From positions 515,981 to 579,980 of the forward strand of contig BDDD01000020.1 of NCBI GenBank assembly GCA_001972305.1: DNA of 64,000 nt, in the 5' to 3' direction. The stretch's first letter is position 1. Each line of letters starts with the position of its first letter. The notes beneath the pieces were generated by a model. That model was not told where the DNA came from and did no database searches. It saw only the letters and a program-made list of their open reading frames with translations. The position numbers and the translations under genes are program-made. Positions 22,908 to 34,319 of this stretch are shown piece after piece. The stretch is from Cephalotus follicularis (lineage: Eukaryota; Streptophyta; Magnoliopsida; Oxalidales; Cephalotaceae).

Positions 22908-23409
22908 AAATCGATGCCCCAAACATAAAAAATCTCCACTGTAAAAATTGGAATCAAAGGCATCATATTCCTCTTGGTCACACAGCCTAAAGATTGACAT
23001 GAAGCAGAAGCCCTACAGTACTAAAATGTATCTTTAAAAAGACTCAGCAAATAAAATCCATACTGTTAAACTTTGGCCACAGTCTTAGTTGGGTGAAAAT
23101 GGCTACCACAAGCCTGATCATGACAAAAAGATAAGATTGAATGATACTCATGATCAGGAATGCACCTTCGCACAATTTGATCAGGACATGCTTTAAAAAG
23201 ATAACGGTCATCCCAAAAGAAATGTTTGACTTGAGAGAGAAAATGACGCTTATCTTGAGCAGACCACTCTAATTGTACAATCCCCATAACAAGATAATTG
23301 ACTATATCCGCATACCATGGTTCACTCCCAACAATCATCAACTATTCATCTAGGGAAGTTTCATTAATTAGACCCTTGACCTCTCGTGTGTTGGAGAGAT
23401 AAGATAAAT
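22908..23409 (-). pseudogene. Athila/Tat-like Gypsy integrase fragment (Ath-1)
   Basis: The minus strand encodes 'EPWYADIVNYLVMG', 'DKRHFLSQVKHFFWDD', 'CIPDHEYHSILSFCHDQACG' and then 'TKRNMMPLIPIF' and 'EIFYVWGIDF', the zinc-binding and early catalytic-core part of integrases in the Athila/Tat branch, distinct from the chromodomain elements elsewhere in the window. It is only a fragment, bounded on the left by Gyp-C and on the right by Gyp-B copy 2, and is the oldest recognisable layer here. Broken, a few breaks. Confidence 0.85.
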
Positions 23410-23548
23410 TGTCAAGCTCCGTACCATGGGATGGGCCCCATGGCCCGGCACGTGGCATACCATACAATAATCACTATTTAATTATCATAAAAATTTAAAA
23501 CTTCAAATCATTATCTCATATGAGGATATAAGTTCCAAATCAATTAAG
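23410..23548 (-). mobile_element. Gyp-B copy 2 LTR, left piece
   Basis: Starts TGTCAAGCTCCGTACC and matches the first ~150 bp of the Gyp-B LTR at 17980, including 'cataaaaatttaaaactt'. It is split by LTR-D and resumes at 26414. Confidence 0.8.
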
Positions 23549-26413
23549 TGGATAAGCCCAAAAATACAATAATTTAACGACCCACATTAATTTTGGAGAA
23601 ATTGATGTTTGGGCCTTGGGGGAAATTTTTTCTTTTCTCCTTGGTTGGTTACGGCTTGGGCTTGGTGGCTTAAGTCCCATTGGACATGTGTTAAATGAAG
23701 AAGGGATAAAAGGGAAGATATTTTTTTTGTTGTGTCTTGGGAAGTGTGTGAAGCTTCTTGTGGAAGTTTTGATATTTAGTGGTTGATATGCTTTGGCTGA
23801 TGAGAAGGGACAGTTGATGATTACAATCAGTTCATGTTGGAAGGGGCATTTGCTGAAGATTTCTTTCTTCCTTCCTTCTTTCTCCTTCTTCGTTCTCCTT
23901 GGAGCTTCATTCGTCATCTGAGGTTGCAACTTCCTTACCGTCTACACGTTTAGCCAAGTGAGTTTTCTCCTCGGTTTGGTTTTGGTGTGCAGCTCCGATT
24001 ATAGAGTAACAGTTTGTGAGGCCGAGGAAGAGCTTGGTTGTAGTTCTTATGCATGTGTGTGGTTCATGCATGTTCCTCGGACGTTTGTTGGATAGTTATG
24101 GCTAAGTTGTTATGTGTTGATCTTGTAGAGGAAGATCCAGGCGTTGAGTCTGCACAGCAGGGAAGATGGCAGAGGACTGCAGTTACTAGTGAGTGGGATG
24201 TTTTCCTTTTCTATCAATTGATACTGAGAGTCTATTGTTTATATGCCCTTCCATGATATTGTCTTTGACCAGTATTCTTCTCCTGTTTTCTTATTGGTTA
24301 TTGCATGTGAATTCTATTTTCGAGCAGAGTTGCTCGGTGTCTTGGCTTGATATGTTTCCCCTGTTATTGAGTATTCATGCTTTTCTTGATATAATGTGTT
24401 GTTGTTTCCTTGGATACTAGTTACTGGTACTTGGATATGTATGAGCCTTATTATGGTTGATAGAGGAGTAGGCGTTTGATCCCAATTCCATTCAGCAGTG
24501 CCATGTCTATGATGAACTATCGGGTGTGACTGTGCCTGGGTTCCATACCCGGATCTGCACATTTCGTTGGTCTATGATGGCATGTTGTATGGGAGAAGCT
24601 GAGGATCCACTACTTCTTTGGTCAGGCCATGATGGAGTCCTCAAACACGAGATTGCCTACCCGAGATGGTCTAAGTGGTGATACGCTTACCGCTAAGCTG
24701 AAGTTTTCCTCTGTCATCTGGACAAGGGTGGAGCCGAGAGGTGATTCACGGGCCCCTTGGACAATATTAGCGCTATATGATTACTGATGAGGTAGCTCCT
24801 CGAATGATGTTCATATGGTGTAGTACTGAACTCGTGGTTGCCGACGAGGGTGGGCTTGGGTAGCCCCTCGATGACTGTTCATGTAGTGAGGTGTGCCAAT
24901 ATGTGATTACCGATGAAGGAGTGCTTGTGTAGCCCTTCCATCGATGTTCATACGGTTCTCTGGAAGTGGGTATCTATATGCGTATATGAGGGATGTGTAC
25001 AGTCCTGTAGACCATGACCTCACTGATGTGGTTCCAGCAGTGTTGTTGCTTGTGTTTGCCGAGGTGGTTCCGACTATGGAAATGTGTGAGTATGATGTGT
25101 GCATGAATGTGTGGGGTATGTGCATGTGATTGATACAGTACCAGTAGTGCTCAGATTATTCTGTGATCCTTGGAATCTTGATCATTTTGTTGATCCTCGG
25201 ATCCCCGGTATATTTATTATAACTTGTTGTTATTACTTCTTTGAGGTTAGTCATTGAGTTTGGTAGCTCTGACGTCTCCTTGGACTCTTACTTTATTGAT
25301 ATTTATGTATATCTTCACATCTGCTTTATCCTTGTTGAACAGTGGGTATGTAATGTCCTCAGCCCAGTTGGGGCATGGCATCTTTCATATGATCTTAGCA
25401 CTCAGTGTTTGTGGGATGCTCGAGAAATTCCTTGATCTTACTCACTAGTTAGTTGGACTAATCCCCTCTCAGTTTTGTGTGCAAAGGAAGTAGGGTTGCT
25501 GAGTTCTTGATATCCACAAGAGGAAGCGTGTTGTTAGAGGTAGTCGTCTGACGCAAGTACATTAGGATGGCTGCTCGGCCATGCACGACCTTCATGCATT
25601 TTGGGGCATTCTTGGGGTTTTGTATAGATTTTGTTATGCATAAGATCTGTAACCTCTTTATATCATCTCTGTATATGAATCTTGGAGGATAGGGGTCCTT
25701 GGCATTTTTTATGTATTTTGTCAGAGGATCATGTATGGTTTATACTTGATGATTTTATATGCTTATATATGTCATGAGGTCTTCCCCTGATAGATGTGAT
25801 AGTTTCTCTAAGTGTGTAGATGTCGAGAAGATGAGTGTGTGCTTGGGAGTCCTCTTACCTTAGCAGTGGTGCAGGCCTGCTCGGCCCATGCCTTATGTTG
25901 AATCATAGGAGTTCCATCTCGAGCCTTTTTGGGAGCAGTTGGCTCAGCGCCGAGATGTAGAGGAAGGGGTGGTTAGGTTTAAAGACTAGGAAGACCTTAT
26001 GTTTGATCTTCCATCTCGGGTTAGTTCGACCTTAGAGTTGAAGTCTAGGGGCGTCCTCGGGAGTTTTGTTCTTGGACGTAGATCATAGACGCTAGGTAAG
26101 AGTTTAAGGTTTTCCTTTGTTTTACCCGACCTCTGACTAACAGAGTTCCTTGAGATGAGTTGATGTATGAACCCAGGTGGATATTTTGAGTGCTCGGACG
26201 TTGTGAGATTCAATCTCCTTAGTGTTCTTTGAGCATTTGGGGGAGCTCGGGTGGTTCTCCTCTGCAGCGTGTTTCCACGTCTGCTCTCTTGGCTTTGAGT
26301 GTTAGGATTTTAGTGTTGGTGTTTTGGTGACCAAGGTTAGGGATCCGGGTGGAGGATCCTTCCTCCTGGCACGGCCATCCTCCGATAAGGGTGGTCGGGA
26401 ACGGGGCGTGTCA
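23549..26413 (+). mobile_element. LTR-D, Gypsy-type LTR nested in Gyp-B copy 2
   Basis: About 2.9 kb between the two halves of the Gyp-B LTR, ending 'acggggcgtgtca' at 26413. Inner parts resemble LTR-X (24940-25010 against 39125-39195, 'gaagtgggtatctat') and LTR-K (24500-24600 against 49880-49970, 'cggatctgca'). The left end is uncertain: I see no clear TGTAA-type start and the 5-bp flanks do not match. Frames of 60-129 codons have no recognisable domain. Likely a solo LTR. Confidence 0.65.
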
Positions 26414-26799
26414 AATAATGTCTCAAGGAACTCTGCCATAAGTCAACAGGTCATATAAATATTTCCAAATACTCTTACTTACTGACTAACCTTTGGAACT
26501 GCAATGCCGAGGAGGAATACCTACTCTGCTCTTTATCCATTGGGTTGTTGTGATACTCCAACTATACTTGAACCTGATCCATTCTCTGAATGCATCAGCA
26601 ACCCATGGTTGTGTAGACTACTATATGCAGAGATGCGTAAACATTGGAGATATACAATAAATAAAGAAATGCGTTCATATATGCAACAGCTAAATATATT
26701 CATGTGCATATCATTTCCTCAGAGTACTTTACTCAAGGCAGACCTCACAATCTTAATATATGTATAAGGCTGAGGAGTTGGTCCAGCTACTATGTAAGG

Positions 26800-27065
26800 T
26801 TCACCCTTAGGTTCACCTAAATTAGTTTGATTTCTATATGAGGTTCACCTACCCTGCAGAATTCAACCTTAGGTTTACCTGCTCCGGCGGAATTCATTCT
26901 TAGGTTCACCTACTAAGCGGGATTCTCCCGAGGTTCACCTGCCATGCGTAATTCACCCTTAGGTTCAACTGCTCTGACAGAATTCACCCATTATTGGGCT
27001 CACCCGCAAGGGACAGTCTCTATGCGGAATTCACTCTTAAGTCCACCTGCTATAGGATGTCACTA
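26800..27065. repeat. GGTTCACC...GAATTCACCC minisatellite, second copy
   Basis: Counterpart of 18545-18885, about seven degenerate units of 'aggttcacctgctccgg' and 'gaattcaccctt'. Confidence 0.8.
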
Positions 27066-27069
27066 ACAA

Positions 27070-27070
<1 letters not shown>

Positions 27071-27102
<32 letters not shown>

Positions 27103-27104
27103 AT
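27071..27104. repeat. GT/TA microsatellite
   Basis: A run of about nine GT units followed by about five TA units within the Gyp-B LTR; absent from copy 1 at the matching place (18890-18910). Confidence 0.9.
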
Positions 27105-27114
27105 CATAAGGTGG

Positions 27115-27545
27115 AGAAGGTGGTCTGCTCGGTGCTCTTTAGGCGCTATACAATTGGTTGTTAGTTTTCTCTATGCCTTGAAGGAATGGTCTTCTCAACA
27201 CGCATGGGCTAGTATGCTCGGCACGCATGAGCTAGATTTGATCGGTGACCATCATGCACTGGTGTACTCAGCATGCGTGAGCTAGCTATGCTCGACTATA
27301 ATCATGGACTGGTCTGCTTGTCACGCTTGGACTATCCATGCTCGGCGACTTCATGAGTAGGTCTGCTTGGTATGCATGGGACTAGTTATGCTCAGCGACC
27401 ATACGGACAGGTCAGCTCAGCACGCAAGGACTAGTGTGCTCAACGACCATGTGGATTGGTTAGCTCTGCACGCATGGAATAGTCATGCTCGGTGACCTTA
27501 TGGAAAGGTCTGCTCAGTACACGTGAGCAAGTCTGACTTCGAGCA
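27115..27545. repeat. GCTCGGcACGCATG minisatellite, second copy
   Basis: Counterpart of 18995-19350 with units such as 'atgctcggcgacc' and 'gctcggcacgcatgagcta'; longer than in copy 1. Confidence 0.8.
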
Positions 27546-27955
27546 AAGAAGCAATGAGTCCTCGAGAAACTAGTCTAGATTAGCGTTGGGCTCTCCTCTA
27601 AGTACTTATTGAAGTATTGAGCTTAACATATACATTCTAAAATAGAATTAACCAAGAATCCTAGTCTAACAAGTACAAAAATATCCACAACAATATAGAC
27701 ATCACACACAACAACACATACAATACAATCATACAGAACAAACAACACACACACATGTTTGTAGGAGCTTGGACATATAGCAACCTACGTAACTTCAGTT
27801 GAAAATGGAGAATATACTGCTTCACGCTTCACTCCGATCCTACTTGGATTTACAACTACTACGCATTCACTGCTTTCTTCCTCCGCTTCACTCTTTCACT
27901 GCTCCCTTAGAGCCAGGAGATGGGAATTTATGCTGGAGCACAGGAGGAGACGAGT

Positions 27956-28331
27956 TGTCACACCCCGTTTTCTGTTTAACACATGGTTATCAATTTAATC
28001 CAGTATTTACCAATAATAAAAAATTTAAAACTTTGCAGAAGCAATCATTCATACTGGATTATATAAAAGTGCATCCACACGCTGCCCATACTAAGTGCAT
28101 AAGCTCAATACAGTGCATGTTATATAATACATATGAAAATGTAAATATAACAACGGGGTATGACTTTATTACATTACAACATTAACAACCTTAAATAACA
28201 AGCTCTCCAAGGTACAGCTTCAGCAGCTTGTCTCCATTTCACTTCGTCAATCTGAAATAGTAGGTATTAGCCTTTCTCCTCACTCTGCTAAGTAGGAGTT
28301 ATGCATGAACATGAATATATGAATGCAATCA
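27956..28331 (-). mobile_element. Gyp-A 3' LTR tail, inverted and displaced
   Basis: Begins TGTCACACCCCGTTTTC and is the reverse complement of 7180-7550 (including 'taacacatggttatc', 'atgcataactcctacttag' read in reverse). It ends at 28331 with AATCA, the complement of the TGATT that ends the front part of the same LTR at 12901. It is set into the Gyp-B LTR at 27955. Confidence 0.85.
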
Positions 28332-28592
28332 AGTAATACCCGAGTACGGTTCAACAGCTTTGCTCTATAGTGTATGTATTCATTGTGGACTTTGAAATAC
28401 CTGGCCAGGTTACGACGAACTGGAACCTAGGGTTTTGAGAAAGGCTTGTCGATAATCATGATGGTAAAATACGGATTTATAGATATCAGCATATCTAAGG
28501 TTAACACGTATCCTTACCCTAGGTGGTGATCGGAGCAACGGATTACAAGAGATTATAGTACACGGTAACTATCGTCAGGATAAAGTATCGGA
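28332..28592 (+). other. Scrambled junction: LTR-X head fragment joined to a Copia LTR piece
   Basis: 28332-28359 resembles the first bases of LTR-X (AGTAATACCCGAGTACGG against TGTAATACCCAGGTATGG). From about 28360 to 28592 it is Cop-1 LTR sequence ('ctatagtgtatgtattcattg' to 'gtatcggatg'), matching 48030-48270 and, in reverse, 16130-16375. At 28593 LTR-X starts again. This looks like a patchwork left by break repair during the inversion. Confidence 0.7.
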
Positions 28593-28819
28593 TGTAATAC
28601 CCAGGTATTAATTTGCACACCCGGTGTATGGTTTTGCCAAAGATTTTCTTGTCATCAGCTGGTTAAGGCCTGGTTTGGGCTTTGCTATTTTTCCTTGATG
28701 CGTTTTTGGAAGTCCTCTATTGTGCCACAAGGCCCAAAGTGGTGGTTATTGGGAATAGTCGTTTATTTTGACTAAGCCCATATGTGAAGCTTACAAGAGA
28801 AGCTAACGGTTTCCAATGT
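28593..28819 (+). mobile_element. LTR-X, right copy, first piece
   Basis: Starts TGTAATACCCAGG, contains a short Copia-derived patch (about 28606-28628), then reads as the reverse complement of 15855-16030 ('attttcttgtcatcagctgg', 'aagcttacaagagaagc'). Gyp-G follows; the LTR resumes at 38122. Confidence 0.8.
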
Positions 28820-29399
28820 GACGCCACCAACTCCTGGCCCCACGCTACACTCCCACTCCGGTCCCTACTCCAGGCAACCGAGCGAGGCAACAGTACATTG
28901 AGTTACCCAGTCATACTCCTGGCCCCTAGGGCAACCCTACCACTAACCGGCGCTGGCAGCCTCCGCCATGCAGCTAGTGGATCAAGCACAAACACATAAC
29001 CATTCACAGATCAAACAGTGAATTCAAGCAGTAACAGTACAGTAAACAGGACTGTAGTGATCGTTTAGATCCACAACAGGCAGGTTATTCCCAAAATGTT
29101 TCAAAAGTGACAACATTTGAAATATTGCATTTTCAGTAGAAAATACGTTTAAACAGTTTCAGTAGTGGAAATCGCTTTCCAAAGATGTTTGAAAATACGA
29201 TATCAATATTCATATAGCATTTCCAATTTACCTATGGATTTCTAAGTAGCATCACATTAGAAATCATAATCCAAGTACAAACGGGCAGTAAACAGTACAT
29301 ATGCAATGCATACAAATGCTCAAATGCATCCTAGCAGGAATTAGGATCGTTTCGCATCATTTTAGGAAAACATCAGTCCAACCAGTTAGCTGGAATCAT

Positions 29400-29645
29400 T
29401 ACAAGTCGATTGTTTTGGGTCGAGAAGTATCTGTAGTCGATTGGTTCATTCTACCAGTCGACTGTCCATTAGGCAGTCGGCCGTTGTTCTTCAACAGTCG
29501 ACTATTACAGTGTACCCATACGAGAACATTCCCAGATTGCCATTTCTGGGCAGTATGAAGTATGAACAGTTGACTGGTTTCCATTGGCAGTCGATTGGTC
29601 TCATTCAGTGGTCGACTGTCTTCCTTCGACAGTCGGCTGCTCTGC
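29400..29645. repeat. CAGTCGACTG word array 1 in Gyp-G 3' LTR
   Basis: Three exact GTCGAC cores plus GTCGAT, GTCGGC and GTTGAC variants in words like CAGTCGACTG, with spacers close to 10-12 bp in several places. Confidence 0.85.
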
Positions 29646-30444
29646 GAACCAGTGGCATGCAAATCGATCTAACCACTCCAACGGATCATGGTAAGTAGAT
29701 AACTTAAGCTCAGGGACAGGAAATACAACTACAAGTTGTCATATCATCCATATAACAGTTTATCCAACATTCATTTCATCATGCAAGCCAAGGACATATA
29801 AGGTTCAACATGCATGCCCAATAATCACATTGATTCTCAGTAGGCAGGCATAGCAGTTGGAAACAGTAGTAACCACATTCAAAATTCAGTACCTACAACT
29901 CACAAACCAGGAATTTCGAATCATGGAACATGTAGTAAGTTTAAACACAAAATGCAATTACAACTTCCCCTACCTTTGATTCCAAGTTAGGAATCTGTAA
30001 GTCCACCTCTTTGCCTTCCAATCAATGACGTTATGAGCTCTCCAGAAGCTCCAACTCCAAGCCCAGCAGCCCCAAGGACAGCTCCAACCTTGAGCTCCAA
30101 GCTTTAACAATGGAAAAACACTCCTCTTCCCTCTTTTCTTGTGGTTTCTCTTACAATTCTCTCTGGTTCTCTAACTTTTTAGTACTAGTACGAGAGGGGT
30201 GAGTGAAGACGTTTTTATGCAGAGTCTTTTCTCCCTTTATCCCTTCACATAGCACTAAGGCCACATTCCCTCATCACATGTATGCACACACTCACAGGTC
30301 TGATTTCTCTGCCCCATGAAGTTTTGCATGATGCACAGGTGTCCTCTCCCTCCATCCTCTCGGCTGCATGCAGCACAGATGGCCTCCACTTCCAATGTCA
30401 GTTGTAACATGTGATTTATGTCACATGCAAGAAATAGGGCATGA

Positions 30445-30605
30445 TCCAGTCGGCTGCCTTTCCCTGGCAGTTGGCTGTTTGCCTGGCAGTCTGTTGCCAA
30501 GTGTCATGACAGTTGGCCAGTCGACTGGTTCTTCCTACCAGTCGACTGCCCCCATATGCAGCCATCCAGTCGGCTGGTCCTCCATACTAGCCGACTGCCT
30601 CTAGT
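30445..30605. repeat. CAGTCGACTG word array 2 in Gyp-G 3' LTR
   Basis: Eight or so words (CAGTCGGCTG, CAGTTGGCTG, CAGTCGACTG twice, CAGCCATCCAGTCGG and others). Several neighbours start 21 bp apart, one pair 28 bp apart. Confidence 0.85.
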
Positions 30606-30773
30606 ATAATTACCAAGTAATCACACTTCTAAGTATATAATTGATTAAAATCAACATCACCTTAAATTGGGAAAACATCATCAAATTCAGAAAAACCCAT
30701 CATTTTATTAATTCCACAAATAAGGTACAATTACATTGTGAAATTACAGTACATGAAAATCACGGGCGTTACA

Positions 30774-30800
30774 TCCACCCCTCCTTCAAAAAAATTTCAT
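30774..30800 (-). other. Polypurine tract of Gyp-G
   Basis: The plus strand reads tccacccctccttc next to the LTR end; on the element's strand this is GAAGGAGGGGTGGA directly before the 3' LTR. Confidence 0.75.
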
Positions 30801-30809
30801 CCCCGAAAT

Positions 30810-32385
30810 TCAAAACGAGACTTGAACAGGTGCGGGTAGCGCTCTTGGATATCCTCCTCCCGCTCCCAAGTTGCTTCATCAGGTCGGTGGAACTGCAACT
30901 GAACCTTGACCATGGAGATGGTTCAGTTCCTCAAAATCTGTGTCTTCCGATCAAGAATCCGCACAGGGAATTCCTCATAGGATAGATCATCTCGCATCGA
31001 AACAGTATCATGATCCAGGACATGTGACAGGTCCAGGACATATCTTCTCAGCATAGATACATGGAAGATGTCGTGTACGTTCGACAGTGTGGGAGGTAAA
31101 GCAAGCTGGTAGGCGACCTCTCCGACTCTCTCCAAAATCTCGAAAGGACCAACGTAGCGAGGAGATAATTTGCCTTTCTCCCAAACCTTTGCACGCCCTT
31201 CCATGGTGAAACCTTCAAGAACACATGATCACCCATACTGAAGGTTAAAGGCCTTCTCTTGACACTATCCGCACAGCTCTTCTGCCGACTTTGAGCAGCA
31301 AGCAGCTTCTTTTTTATCGACCTGATCTTTTCTGAAGTTTCCTCCACTAATTCAGTCCCGAGTAAAGGTCGCTCCCCGACCTCATCCCAACACACAGGAG
31401 ATCTGAACTTCCTCCCATACAGTGCCTCAAACGGTGCCATGCCGATACTGGAATGATAGCTGTTATTCTATGAGAACTCTATCAGAGGAATGTGATCCTC
31501 CCAAGTACCAGCAAAATCAATAATACAGGCCCGTAGCATATCCTCCAGGGTCTGGATGGTATGCTCAGACTGCCCATCGGTCTGAGGGTGGAAGGCAGTA
31601 CTGAGGTTCAGCTTCGTCCCGAAAATTGTCTGAAATCTCTTCCAGAAGTTGGAAGTGAAGATGGCATCTCTATCACATAAGATACTGACTGGAACACCGT
31701 GTAGCCTCACTATCTCCGTTACACACAAATGAGCTAGCTTGCTGGCAGAATCGGTAACATGTGTAGGCAGAAAGTGTGCTGATTTGGTGAGTCTGTCCAC
31801 GACAACCCACACGACCTTGTGATGGTTCCGAGTCAGAGGAAAACCCGAAACAAAATCCATCGTAACATGTTCCCACTTCCACTGTAGAATTGGAAAAGGT
31901 TGCAACAAACTTGCCGGTCTCTAGTGCTCGGCCTTAACTGTCTAGCAAGTCAAACACCTTGCCACATACTCGGCGATCTTCCGCTTCATACCGGGCCATC
32001 GGTAACACCTTTTCATGTCTTGATACATTTTAGTGCTACCAGGATGAATACTGTACAGAGATTTATGAGCCCCGCGGACTAACTCATCCTTCAGTCTTGG
32101 TTCATTCGGAAGACACACTCGTCCTCGATATCTCAGAATACCATCAGCATGCACCCGAAAATCGGATTCCGAGTCCAGGTTCCCTCGAATCCGTTCCAAC
32201 ACCGGATCAGGTGGTTGTGCATCCCTAATGTGATCCAGTAACACAGGTTGTACCCGCATGTCGGCTAGAAAGATCCCCGGTGACTGATTAAATGGAGACC
32301 ATTCTTGGAAGTCTTCTAACATCTTCCATTGCGACACCATCGCACTGGCAAGCATAGCCTTGCAGCTCAAGGCATCAGCGACCAC
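30810..32385 (-). pseudogene. Gyp-G integrase and C-terminal tail
   Basis: From right to left: the end of the RNase H block at 'MVADALSCKA' (near 32380); zinc-binding region ('GAHKSLYSIHPGSTKMYQDM', 'CRWPGMKR..' and a CLTC pair, 31945-32110); catalytic core ('WEHVTMDFVSGFP', 'WVVVDRLTKSAHFLP', 'HGVPVSILCDRD', '[20 protein letters not shown]', 31470-31880); then '[15 protein letters not shown]', '[20 protein letters not shown]' and '[14 protein letters not shown]' and an [10 protein letters not shown] tail (30930-31440), the part preceding the chromodomain-like end. The role in the family is insertion of element DNA. Broken. Confidence 0.88.
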
Positions 32386-33690
32386 ATTCGCTTTCCCTGG
32401 GTGGTAATGGGCACTGTAATCATAGTCATTAAAGGATTCTACCCACCTGTGCTACCTCATGTTCAGTGTATCCTGACAAAACAGGTACCTCAAACTCTTG
32501 TGATCGGTAAAGATCTCAAACTGCGCCCCATAAAGATAGTTTTACCACTTCTGAAGGGCGAAGACAATAGCCGCAAGCTCAAGGTCATGAGTCGGGTAGT
32601 GTTCTTAATACGGCTTTAGCTTCCTCGAGGCATATGCAATCACTCTGCCTCGCTGCATCAATACACAGCCCAAACCCTTACCTGATGCATCACTATACAC
32701 TGCAAAGCCTTCATTACCATCAAGTAGTGCCAAAGCAGGAGCAGAAACCAACCGATCCTTTAGTTCACGAAAACTAGCCTCACAGTTTTCGTCCCAGACA
32801 AAAGGAGTCTTCTTCTGGGTCAGTTTAGTCAAGGGTTCGGCTATCCTTGAAAATTTTTGGATGAACCTCCTGTAATATCCTGCCAATCCAAGGAAACTGC
32901 GCACCTCCGTCACATTCTTCGGTTGCGGCCAGTCTCGTACTACTTCAGTCTTTGACGGATCCACCGCCAAGCCTTCTCCAGGTACTATGTGACCGAGAAA
33001 GATCACATGGTCAAGCAAGAACTCACACTTGCCAAACTTGGCATACAACCGGTGTTCTCTAAGAACTTGCAATACTAGCCTCAGATGATGAGCGTGCTCC
33101 TCCTCGCTCCTCGAATATACTAGTATGTCATCAATAAACACCACAACAAACTGGTCCAGGTATGGTAAGAATACCTCATTCGTCAATGACATAAAAGCTG
33201 CCAGTGGATTGGTAACACCAAACGGCATCACCAGGAACTCGTACTGACCATACCGTGTTCGGAAGGCAGTCTTCTCAATGTCTCCTTCCCTTACTCGCAG
33301 TTGGTGATAACCTGACCTCAAGTTGAGCTTGGAAAACACCCTCGATCCTTGCAACTGATCAAACAACTCCTCAATGTGGGGTAAAGGATACTTGTTCTTG
33401 ATAGTTGCCTTGTACAACATTCTGTAGTCGATACAGAGCCTCATCAACCCATCCTTATTCTTGACAAATAGTACAGGTGCACCCCACAGAGAAACACTGG
33501 GTCTAACAAAACCATTATCAATCAGATCTTGTAACTGTAGCTTCAGCTCTCGTAACTCAGTCGGAGCCATCTGATAGGGTGACTTAGAGATAGGAGCCAT
33601 TCCAGAAACAAGATAAATAACGAACTCCACACTCCTCTTCGGTGGTAAGGATCCCAAATAATCAGGGAACACATCCGGAAATTCGCACAC
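32386..33690 (-). pseudogene. Gyp-G reverse transcriptase-RNase H region
   Basis: A long open stretch shows the classic Gypsy RT: '[12 protein letters not shown]', '[17 protein letters not shown]', '[20 protein letters not shown]', '[18 protein letters not shown]', then the catalytic box '[20 protein letters not shown]' (F-I-D-D), '[18 protein letters not shown]', '[14 protein letters not shown]' and the start of RNase H ('[18 protein letters not shown]'). The RNase H part continues to the left with DHKSLR-type and '[13 protein letters not shown]'-type remnants around 32380-32530. It would copy element RNA into DNA. Fossil copy. Confidence 0.92.
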
Positions 33691-33699
33691 AACTGGAAT

Positions 33700-34200
33700 T
33701 TCCTACAAACTCAACCCTTTCTCCTTCCTACGATCAATCACATATGCCAAGTATCCCTCGCATCCTTTCTCTAGGTATCTCGATGCTCGAATAAAAGATA
33801 TGATCGGTGTCGAGAACCCCTTGTCCCCTTTGAACTGAAAAGTCGTTCTATCGGGCAGACAAAAATCCATAGTCTTATGGTAGCAATCCATACGAGCACG
33901 GTGTGCCGATAGCCAATCCATCCCCAATATAACATCAAAGTCACGAATAGGTAGCACAATCAGATCTGCATACAAAGGAATGCCTGCCATAAAATCTCAC
34001 AACTCCTATATACCGAGTCAGTATACATGGAAGTCCCAGTCGGTGTACTCACATCAAGTATGTATGACATGCAGTCAGGGGTAACATCTAAACAAGATGC
34101 AAAACGTGCAGATATAAAGGAATGTGATGCTCCAGAATCCATCAGTACCGTAGCAGAATAACCATATATATACAGAGTACCTCAAACAACAGAAGTCGAC
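33700..34200 (-). pseudogene. Gyp-G protease region
   Basis: 'MDSGASHSFISARFA' (near 34100-34140) is the aspartic protease active site (D-S-G-A), followed by 'ADLIVLPIRDFDVILGMDWLSAHRARMDC' spread over 33870-33970. Retropepsin-type protease of the Gag-Pol polyprotein; lies between Gag and RT as usual in Ty3/Gypsy. Confidence 0.88.
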
Positions 34201-34319
34201 TCTGGAACCTCTGTCTGAGCAAGTACGAAAATTCTACCTTTTGCGATGCCCTTGCCGGTATCTCTCCTATGTGACGTTCCCGCCGCCGCACCGTTGCTAC
34301 TCCCCAGCCCAGTAGGCGT

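Larger units (their letters stand above)
26414..27955 (-). mobile_element. Gyp-B copy 2 LTR, right piece
   Basis: Continues the Gyp-B LTR after LTR-D, matching 18150-19790: 'aacctgatccattctctgaatg', both minisatellites, and 'gcttggacatatagcaacctac' near 27770. It is cut at 27955 where the inverted Gyp-A LTR tail begins, so the end of this LTR is not here. Confidence 0.8.
28820..30773 (-). mobile_element. Gyp-G 3' LTR (partial)
   Basis: Matches 36190-38121 and ends 'cacgggcgttaca' at 30773, directly before the polypurine tract in complement view. CAGTCGACTG arrays lie at 29400-29645 and 30445-30605; a weak TATA-like GCATAAAAAC (minus strand, near 30212) lies between them. Confidence 0.85.

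Noticed and set aside
23549-26413. Host gene in the 2.9 kb between Gyp-B LTR halves
   Set aside because: The frames are short and lack domains, and the segment resembles LTR-X and LTR-K, so it is read as LTR-D.
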